A DNA stretch of 10,115 nucleotides from Candidatus Hydrogenedentota bacterium (GTDB lineage Bacteria; Hydrogenedentota; Hydrogenedentia; Hydrogenedentales; SLHB01), in assembly GCA_003552765.1 (NCBI GenBank), contig PUOI01000070.1, forward strand, positions 1-10,115. Reading direction: 5' to 3'. Shown piece by piece: positions 5,053-10,115 of the stretch. A program made the position numbers and the translations under genes. Each line of letters starts with the position of its first letter. Position 1 is the stretch's first letter. The notes under the pieces were generated by a model. It worked only from the letters and a program-made list of their open reading frames with translations, was not told where the DNA came from and did not search any database.

Positions 5053-7735
5053 GCGTTTGTTCTTGTTGGACGGTTCCGCATTCGCGTATCGTTCCTACTT
5101 CGCCATCCGGAATCTCACCAATTCCGGCGGCCAACCCACCAACGCCGTGTACGGCTTCACCCGCGTGCTCCTCAAGTTGCTCCGGGAAAACGAGCCCGCC
5201 TACATCGCCGCGATCTTCGACGCTCCCGGCAAGACCTTCCGGCATGAGCGCTATGCGGAGTACAAGGCCACGCGCGACGCCATGCCCGACGATCTCATCG
5301 CGCAATTGCCGCTCATTGATGAGGTCCTCGACGCGTTCAATATCCCCCTGTTGCGGGTGGATGGCGTGGAAGCCGACGACGTCATCGCCACCCTCGCGCG
5401 TCAAGGCGCGGCGCAAGGAATGGACGTGGTAATCGTCACGGGCGACAAGGACATCCTCCAGCTCGTGGGAGAGCGCATCACGGTATACGATCCCTACAAG
5501 GGGGACAACGGCGCGTGGTACGGTCCCGAGGAAGTCCAGGAACGCTACGGCGTGCCCCCGGAACGGGTCGTGGACGCCATGGCCCTCATCGGCGATACGT
5601 CCGACAATGTGCCGGGGGTCCGCGGCATCGGCGAGAAGACGGCCAAGTCCCTCCTGCAACGGTTCGAGACGCTCGATAATCTGTACCAGAACCTCGGCCA
5701 GCTCAAGGGAAAGCAGAAAGAGAAGATCACCGAAGACAAGGACAACGCATTTCTGAGCCGGGAGCTTGTGACCCTGGATGATAATGTGGAACTCGATTGG
5801 AGCCCAGAGCAATGCCGCCGCGCCGAGTGGGACCAGGACAAACTCGCCGCCGTGCTCACCAAACTCGAATTCCATTCCTTGCTGGACGAACTCATCCCGG
5901 ATGCTACGCAGGAAGAGCAAACGGACTACCAATTGGTGCGCACGGCAGAGGAGTTGGAAGCGCTAATCGAGACTCTGCGCCAAAACGGGGCCTTCGCCAT
6001 CGACACGGAAACGACCTCCTCCCATCCCATGTTCGCCGAACTGGTGGGCATCTCCGTGAGTTGCGAGGCCCAGACTGGTTACTACATCCCCGTGGGCCAC
6101 GCGCCCGAGGCCATGGTGCTGGAAAACGGAGAGATGGTGACGGGGATGGACCGCGAGCGCGCCTTGAAGCTGCTCGATCCCCTGCTTCGCAACCCGGACG
6201 TGGAGAAGTCGGGCCACAACATCAAGTACGACTGGATCGTGCTGCGGCGGGCGGGAACCGAGCTTGCCGGGGTGACCATGGACACAATGGTTGCATCGTA
6301 TTTGACAGATCCCTCCCGGATGCGCCATAATCTAACTGAAGTTAGCCTCCAGTACCTTAAACGAAAGATGCTCCCCTTGACCGACGTCATCGGCAAGGGC
6401 GCCAAGGCAATCACTTTCGACAAAGTCCCCCTCGCGAGCGCAACGCCCTACGCATGTGAAGACGCGGACATCACGTGGCGGCTAACAAGCCTTTTCCGGG
6501 AGCGTCTACGTGAACGGGAAGTTGAATCATTGTTCCACGGCGTAGAGGCGCCGCTCATCGAGGTGCTCGTCCGCATGGAAATGACGGGCATCGCCGTGGA
6601 CCAGGGGGTATTTGAAGATCTTCGGCGGCAAATAGGCAACCGGCTTGAGTCGTTGGAGGCGTCCATCCACGAACACGCGGGCGGACCTTTCCAGATAAAC
6701 TCTCCCAAGCAGCTTCAGGAGGTCTTGTTTGACAAGCTGGGGCTCAAACCCATCCGGAAGACCAAGACAGGGTATTCGACGGATGTGGAAGTCCTTGAGG
6801 AATTGGCGCGCGAGCATCCGCTCCCCGAACTGCTTCTCGAGTACCGGATGCTCGACAAACTTCGAAGCACGTATGTCGAGGCCCTGCCCCGCTTGGTCCA
6901 TCCAGAAACCGGCCGTATCCATTCTTCCTTCAATCAAGCAGTCGCCGCTACCGGACGGCTTTCCAGCAGTGACCCCAATCTGCAAAACATTCCGGTGCGC
7001 AGTGAGTTTGGACGGCAAATTCGCAGGGCCTTTGTTCCGGAAGAAGGACACCAGTTCGTTTCCGCCGATTATTCGCAGATCGAGTTGCGCATCATGGCGC
7101 ATCTCTCGGGAGACGAAAAGCTGAAGGCGGCGTTTGAAGAAGGCCGCGACATTCACCGCGATACGGCGGTGCGCATCTTCGGCGTGGCGCCCGATGAGGT
7201 CACCAGCGACATGCGCCGCCAAGCAAAGGCCGTGAATTTCGGCGTTATCTACGGCATCAGCCCGTATGGGCTAGGCCGCAACCTGCGTATTACGCCGGCC
7301 GAGGCCGGCCGCTTCATCAGCCAGTACTTCGCTCAGTATCCGGGGGTGAAGCAATGGCTGGACACGACAATTGAACAAGCCAGGGAACGGGGGTACGTCA
7401 CCACCTTGTTGGGACGGCGCCGTTACGTGCCCGAGCTGCACCACTCCAACGCGGCCACGCGCGCCGGAGCCGAGCGGGCCGCCATCAACACGCCCGTTCA
7501 AGGCAGCGCGGCGGACATCATCAAGCTCGCCATGCTTCGCGCCGATCCCCTTCTAACCAGCAAGAACGCCCGTATGCTGCTCCAAGTGCATGACGAGCTT
7601 CTTGTCGAGGCGCCGGAAGACGAAGCGGAAGCCGTGGGCGACATCATGCGGACCGTGATGGAAGGGGCCGTGGAACTGGATGTGCCCCTCTTGGTGGAGG
7701 TGGGTTCCGGATCAAATTGGGAAGAATTGCATTGA
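5045..7735 (+). CDS. polA: DNA polymerase I, with proofreading domain
   Basis: This 896-residue enzyme fills gaps in DNA repair and removes RNA primers from Okazaki fragments. Three domains are seen. The 5' nuclease (1 to about 290) has LLDGSAFAYRSYF, VEADDVIATL, TGDKDILQL and GDTSDNVPGVRGIGEKTA. The 3'-5' exonuclease (about 300-490) keeps all key acids: D320 and E322 in DTET, D396 in NIKYD, and Y469/D473 in YACED, so proofreading should be active, unlike in Taq. The polymerase domain has motif A DYSQIELR (D675), motif B with R724, K728, F732 and Y736, and motif C VHDE (D850, E851). The ATG at 5045 lies inside the end of lpxB and follows an AAGGGGGG tract by about 4 bases; E. coli's enzyme is 928 residues. 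An upstream in-frame ATG at 4922 lies within lpxB and is rejected. Confidence 0.97.
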   Translation: MSERLFLLDGSAFAYRSYFAIRNLTNSGGQPTNAVYGFTRVLLKLLRENEPAYIAAIFDAPGKTFRHERYAEYKATRDAMPDDLIAQLPLIDEVLDAFNIPLLRVDGVEADDVIATLARQGAAQGMDVVIVTGDKDILQLVGERITVYDPYKGDNGAWYGPEEVQERYGVPPERVVDAMALIGDTSDNVPGVRGIGEKTAKSLLQRFETLDNLYQNLGQLKGKQKEKITEDKDNAFLSRELVTLDDNVELDWSPEQCRRAEWDQDKLAAVLTKLEFHSLLDELIPDATQEEQTDYQLVRTAEELEALIETLRQNGAFAIDTETTSSHPMFAELVGISVSCEAQTGYYIPVGHAPEAMVLENGEMVTGMDRERALKLLDPLLRNPDVEKSGHNIKYDWIVLRRAGTELAGVTMDTMVASYLTDPSRMRHNLTEVSLQYLKRKMLPLTDVIGKGAKAITFDKVPLASATPYACEDADITWRLTSLFRERLREREVESLFHGVEAPLIEVLVRMEMTGIAVDQGVFEDLRRQIGNRLESLEASIHEHAGGPFQINSPKQLQEVLFDKLGLKPIRKTKTGYSTDVEVLEELAREHPLPELLLEYRMLDKLRSTYVEALPRLVHPETGRIHSSFNQAVAATGRLSSSDPNLQNIPVRSEFGRQIRRAFVPEEGHQFVSADYSQIELRIMAHLSGDEKLKAAFEEGRDIHRDTAVRIFGVAPDEVTSDMRRQAKAVNFGVIYGISPYGLGRNLRITPAEAGRFISQYFAQYPGVKQWLDTTIEQARERGYVTTLLGRRRYVPELHHSNAATRAGAERAAINTPVQGSAADIIKLAMLRADPLLTSKNARMLLQVHDELLVEAPEDEAEAVGDIMRTVMEGAVELDVPLLVEVGSGSNWEELH

Positions 7736-7828
7736 GTGTATCCATGAAGAACGGGCAGCGCGTGGGCGCCGCCATTGAAGCCGGGGATACTGCGTCTGGC
7801 ATTTTCGCCGGCCCCGGAAACCTTGGAC

Positions 7829-7844
7829 AACAATCGGGATTGTT
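7829..7844. repeat. Perfect inverted repeat in the rho leader
   Basis: AACAATC (7829-7835) and GATTGTT (7838-7844) form a perfect 7-bp inverted repeat around GG, or a 6-bp hairpin with a CGGG tetraloop in RNA. It ends 6 bases before the rho ribosome binding site. It could be an operator or a leader hairpin; nothing shows which. The rest of the 126-base polA-rho gap contains no clear promoter or terminator. Confidence 0.6.
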
Positions 7845-7850
7845 TCTTGA

Positions 7851-7855
7851 GAGGA
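7851..7855 (+). promoter_or_regulatory. Ribosome binding site of rho
   Basis: GAGGA lies 6 bases before the ATG at 7862. It fixes the rho start there instead of the in-frame ATG at 7775, which would add 29 residues unlike any Rho sequence. Confidence 0.75.
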
Positions 7856-7861
7856 CGATTA

Positions 7862-9316
7862 ATGCCTGAGAAGAGTACTGGCGACAAGACGCAAAACAAA
7901 GGCAAGAGCGTTAAGGGAGTCAAACGTAACACCGTGAATTCGTCAAACAGGGGCTACGCCCGCAATAGCCGGCAAGGCGGCTCCAACAGGATGGCGCAAG
8001 GCGCCGACGGTCAGCCCAACGAAGCCGGCGGCGAGAACACCCAGCCTCCCTTCAAAGGACAGGAAGTCTCCATCGTCGATTTGAAGCGCATGTCGATCCC
8101 CGAGCTGACGGACATGGCCCGGAAGGTGGGAATCGAGAACTACAGCGGGCTCAAGAAGCAGGACTTGATCTTCAAGATCCTGCAATTCAGCATTGAGAAC
8201 GCCGGCGCCATCTACGGGGAAGGCACGCTGGAAATCCTGCCCGATGGGTTCGGCTTCTTGCGCTCGGGAGACTACTCCTACCTGCCGGGACCCGACGACA
8301 TCTACGTGTCTCCCTCCCAGATCCGCAAGTTCGGTCTGCGCACGGGCGACACGGTCCAGGGACATGTGCGCCCGCCCAAGGAAGGGGAGCGCTACTTCGC
8401 CCTGCTGAAGGTCGAGACGGTCAATTACGAGACGCCCGATGTCGCGCGCGAACGCATCCTGTTTGACAACCTGACCCCCTTGCATCCCGATGAACGCCTC
8501 AACCTCGAGACCGACCCCAAGGAGATATCCATGCGCATCATGGATCTCCTGGCCCCCATCGGAAAAGGGCAGCGCGGCCTGCTCGTGGCGGCGCCGTTCA
8601 CGGGAAAGACCGTGCTCCTGCAAAAGATCGCCAATTCGGTGTGTGTCAACCACCCCGAGGCCACGGTCATTGTGTTGCTCATCGACGAACGGCCCGAGGA
8701 AGTCACCGACATGGCCCGTTCCGTCAAGGGCGAAGTGATCGCCTCGACCTTCGACGAACCGCCGGAACGCCACGTGCAGGTCGCCGAGATGGTGCTTGAG
8801 AAGGCCAAGCGTTTGGTGGAACACAAGAAGGACGTCATCATCCTGCTCGACTCCATCACGCGCCTCGCCCGCGCATACAACGTGATCGTCCCCGCCAGCG
8901 GCAAGGTCCTCTCCGGCGGCGTGGACGCCAACGCCCTGCAACGGCCCAAGCGCTTCTTCGGCGCCGCGCGCAATGTCGAGGAAGGCGGAAGCCTCACCAT
9001 CCTCGCCACGGCCCTCATCGAGACCGGAAGCCGCATGGACGACGTCATCTTTGAAGAGTTCAAGGGCACGGGCAACATGGAGCTGCACCTCGACCGCCGT
9101 CTGATGGAGAAGCGCATCTTCCCCGCCATCGACGTCCACAAGTCCCGCACCCGCAAGGAAGAGCTGCTCGTGGCCGAGGAGGAACTGCAACGCATCTGGC
9201 TGATGCTGAAGATCCTCAGCCCTTTGAGCCCCACCGAAGCCAACGAACTCCTGGTCGAAAAACTCAAGAAGACCAAGAACAACCAGGAATTTCTCGCTCT
9301 AATGCAGAAGATGTGA
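7862..9316 (+). CDS. rho: Transcription termination factor Rho
   Basis: Rho is a ring-shaped hexameric RNA helicase that binds nascent RNA and uses ATP to end transcription. The 484-residue protein is about 65 longer than E. coli's 419. Residues 1 to about 67 are a basic, low-complexity tail rich in Asn, Gly, Lys and Gln. Then come the helical Rho_N domain (about 70-112), the RNA-binding OB fold (about 117-190; [21 protein letters not shown]) and the RecA-type motor (about 225 to the end). The motor has [19 protein letters not shown] (D330, S331, R334, equivalent to E. coli D265, S266, R269), the Q-loop [20 protein letters not shown] and the R-loop [12 protein letters not shown]. The P-loop reads AAPFTGKT (243-250), where E. 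coli has APPKAGKT; the catalytic lysine K249 remains, but Lys181 is replaced by Phe246. It is 126 bases downstream of polA and ends at a strong hairpin terminator. Confidence 0.97.
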   Translation: MPEKSTGDKTQNKGKSVKGVKRNTVNSSNRGYARNSRQGGSNRMAQGADGQPNEAGGENTQPPFKGQEVSIVDLKRMSIPELTDMARKVGIENYSGLKKQDLIFKILQFSIENAGAIYGEGTLEILPDGFGFLRSGDYSYLPGPDDIYVSPSQIRKFGLRTGDTVQGHVRPPKEGERYFALLKVETVNYETPDVARERILFDNLTPLHPDERLNLETDPKEISMRIMDLLAPIGKGQRGLLVAAPFTGKTVLLQKIANSVCVNHPEATVIVLLIDERPEEVTDMARSVKGEVIASTFDEPPERHVQVAEMVLEKAKRLVEHKKDVIILLDSITRLARAYNVIVPASGKVLSGGVDANALQRPKRFFGAARNVEEGGSLTILATALIETGSRMDDVIFEEFKGTGNMELHLDRRLMEKRIFPAIDVHKSRTRKEELLVAEEELQRIWLMLKILSPLSPTEANELLVEKLKKTKNNQEFLALMQKM

Positions 9317-9334
9317 CGCACGCGCCCGTTCTAG

Positions 9335-9379
9335 TGCTTGGTCCATCCCATAATTGATGGGATGGACCAAGCATTTGTT
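9335..9379 (+). terminator. Rho-independent terminator after rho
   Basis: TGCTTGGTCCATCCCAT (9335-9351) pairs perfectly over 17 bp with 9357-9373, leaving a 5-base loop AATTG. TTTGTT follows directly, a modest U-tract. It begins 18 bases after the rho stop and should end the lpxA-to-rho transcript. The complementary side lacks a T-run, so one direction is favoured. Confidence 0.78.
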
Positions 9380-9454
9380 GACCGCCGAAGTGGCCGCGCT
9401 TAGAGCTGGCATGACCTTCCTGGCCATGAATCACGGACTGGAAGCCCGTGCTGC

Positions 9455-9501
9455 GTCACAATCCCGTCTAAAACCGGCGCACCCACGGTTTTGGACGTGA
9501 C
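9455..9501. repeat. Long bulged inverted repeat (possible structured RNA)
   Basis: An inner stem of 11 pairs, GTCTAAAACCG (9466-9476) with CGGTTTTGGAC (9486-9496), has one G-T wobble and a 9-base loop. An outer 5-bp stem, GTCAC (9455-9459) with GTGAC (9497-9501), stacks on it after a one-sided 6-base bulge. No T-tract follows, so it is not a standard terminator. It could be part of a small RNA, a leader structure or a mobile repeat. Confidence 0.55.
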
Positions 9502-9524
9502 CAAGCAGTAGAGGCGATATGGCG

Positions 9525-9536
9525 CTACACGTGTAG
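9525..9536. repeat. 12-bp perfect palindrome, operator-like
   Basis: CTACACGTGTAG is identical on both strands, centred on CACGTG, with no spacer. Such sites suit dimeric repressors. It is about 215 bases upstream of the predicted -35 box at 9750, too far for simple occlusion of that promoter. No second copy was noticed in the window. Confidence 0.4.
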
Positions 9537-9550
9537 ATCCCCCCCGTAAC

Positions 9551-9567
9551 GCCGGCATCTTGCCGGC
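9551..9567. repeat. REP-like GCCGGCA/TGCCGGC hairpin
   Basis: GCCGGCA (9551-9557) and TGCCGGC (9561-9567) form a perfect 7-bp stem around TCT. I recall very similar GCCGGCATCCTGCCGGC-type units scattered between genes in Planctomycetota-like genomes, where they are sometimes mis-called as small proteins containing AGILPA or GKMPAL. The plus frame here does read NAGILPA. That it is a dispersed repeat is an inference from memory; only one copy is in this window. Confidence 0.4.
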
Positions 9568-9749
9568 TTTCAAGCACAATTTCCCCGTTGGAGGGCGGTC
9601 CCGAGGCAGTGGCCGAAGCTCCACTTATCTCACACCGCTCTCCCCCCCGCGTTGCTCAACGTCCCAAGCCCCTTCTGGAAATGGCCGCCAAGGGAGATGC
9701 TGTCTCATGCAGCAGCGTCCTTATCCGGCGGTTTTCTCCGGGCATTTGC

Positions 9750-9778
9750 TTGATATTGCCTCAGCCTCCCCCTACTAT
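9750..9778 (+). promoter_or_regulatory. Sigma70-type promoter for the gene at 9820
   Basis: TTGATA (9750-9755; five of six to TTGACA) and TACTAT (9773-9778; four of six to TATAAT) are spaced by exactly 17 bases. Transcription would start near 9785, about 35 bases before the ATG. This is the best-formed promoter in the window and shows that the last gene is a separate unit from the rho operon. Confidence 0.55.
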
Positions 9779-9819
9779 AGGGTGTTTTGAAACCCGGCTA
9801 AACATGAGGTAACCCATTG

Positions 9820-10115
9820 ATGTCCCCTTCCAACTCTACCTTGACCTCTGGCTCAGAGGCAGTCAGCGCCCTTCGCATCCATGGGCCCGCCCCGGCGCCA
9901 AGCGCGGAATTGTGGCGGCGCCGGCTGGCGCATGAGTATGAGGCCGACAACCCCCGCTGGGACTGGCTCAACGACGGCGAACGCCGCAACACGTGCGTGC
10001 TCAACAAATGGGTGGTTACCGCCGGTCTGTGGGGCTTGGGGCTTCGCAAGCGGGCGTTGGCCAACGCGAACGCCCCGCGATTGCGGCGGCTGGAGTTCAC
10101 ATTCGATAACCTGCC
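9820..10115 (+). CDS. Unidentified protein, N-terminal fragment; possible metallophosphoesterase
   Basis: The gene opens at ATG 9820, with GAGGT at 9806-9810 nine bases upstream and a good promoter before that, and stays open to the window end (98 codons). Residues 1 to about 28 are Ser/Pro/Ala-rich and look disordered. Then follows an Arg- and Trp-rich segment (WRRRLAHEYEADNPRWDWL) and a weakly hydrophobic stretch WVVTAGLWGLGL that may lie on the membrane. The last residues, RRLEFTFDNLP, resemble the segment that comes just before the metal-binding SDLH motif in YkuE/YaeI-type phosphoesterases. The motif itself would lie beyond the window, so this is a guess. The frame on the opposite strand is not supported. 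Confidence 0.6.
   Translation, partial: MSPSNSTLTSGSEAVSALRIHGPAPAPSAELWRRRLAHEYEADNPRWDWLNDGERRNTCVLNKWVVTAGLWGLGLRKRALANANAPRLRRLEFTFDNL

Larger units (their letters stand above)
9374..9749. other. Noncoding spacer with several structured elements
   Basis: I find no gene in this stretch on either strand. Short open frames exist but have no ribosome binding sites, recognisable domains or consistent codon bias. What can be seen is a bulged hairpin (9455-9501), a 12-bp palindrome (9525-9536), a short REP-like hairpin (9551-9567), runs of C at 9539-9545 and 9643-9649, and a weak TGCTG/CAGCA pair around 9697-9714. No tRNA-like T-arm or rRNA-like segment is present. Confidence 0.6.

Noticed and set aside
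4778..5932. A 384-codon open frame on the minus strand across the end of lpxB and the start of polA
   Set aside because: It is a shadow of two strongly recognised genes. Long antisense frames are expected in GC-rich DNA with this codon use.
7775..7861. A longer Rho starting at the ATG at 7775
   Set aside because: It would add 29 residues unlike any Rho, and the GAGGA 6 bases before 7862 marks the real start.
7943..9190. A 415-codon open frame on the minus strand opposite rho
   Set aside because: It lies entirely inside the conserved rho gene and its sequence only mirrors rho codon bias; no domain or start signal is seen.
9365..9507. A 9-base direct repeat, GACCAAGCA, at 9365-9373 and 9499-9507, which could compete for the terminator arm
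   Set aside because: A 9-base match within about 500 bases is not rare enough to mean anything by itself, and no leader peptide or regulated gene supports attenuation.
9400..9790. Small open frames on both strands in the spacer after rho (9400-9624 minus; 9560-9790 and 9588-9812 plus)
   Set aside because: They lack ribosome binding sites and domain-like sequence, overlap inverted repeats, and conflict with each other. Strings such as NAGILPA suggest repeat-derived translation.
1..10115. CRISPR arrays, insertion sequences, tRNA or rRNA genes, phage or defence genes
   Set aside because: No spaced direct repeats, transposase motifs, tRNA arms or such protein families were seen on either strand.

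Overview
The window is ordinary, GC-rich chromosomal DNA from a Gram-negative (diderm) bacterium. Two genes of the Raetz lipid A pathway (lpxA, lpxB) show that the host makes lipopolysaccharide. The DUF6807 secreted protein, the long N-terminal tail on Rho, and an intergenic GCCGGCA/TGCCGGC hairpin of a type I associate with dispersed repeats all suggest a lineage around Planctomycetota, Hydrogenedentota or another PVC/FCB-side phylum. That placement is a guess from gene style, not a measured phylogeny.

Minus strand, 1-1881: three genes read leftwards. A UPF0173-type metallo-beta-lactamase-fold hydrolase (1231-1881) comes first. A secreted DUF6807 protein (116-1063) follows after a 167-base gap that holds a promoter candidate. 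The last is the first 39 codons of a YfcE/MJ0936-like metallophosphoesterase (1-119), which shares an ATGA overlap with the DUF6807 gene. The 255-base divergent spacer 1882-2136 separates this group from the plus-strand operon.

Plus strand, 2137-9316: lpxA, a Gfo/Idh/MocA oxidoreductase, lpxB, polA and rho. The oxidoreductase overlaps lpxB by 4 bases (GTGA) and lpxB overlaps polA by 8 bases, so these three are almost certainly one transcript. rho follows after 126 bases, and a perfect 17-bp hairpin terminator closes the run at 9335-9373. LpxA and LpxB are the first and fifth enzymes of lipid A synthesis. The oxidoreductase between them occupies the place where Acidithiobacillus ferrooxidans has gnnA, whose product helps make the 3-amino sugar nucleotide used for amide-linked lipid A. 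PolA has intact 5' nuclease, proofreading and polymerase motifs.

9317-9819 has no convincing gene. It holds the terminator, a bulged hairpin, a 12-bp palindrome, a REP-like hairpin and a good sigma70-type promoter (9750-9778). That promoter precedes a gene that starts at 9820 and runs off the window; its N-terminus looks like the lead-in of a calcineurin-type phosphoesterase, but this is uncertain.

I see no CRISPR array, transposon, tRNA, rRNA or defence system. The observations most worth a second look are the GnnA-like position of the oxidoreductase, the altered HRGT motif of LpxA, and the unusual P-loop and N-terminal tail of Rho.
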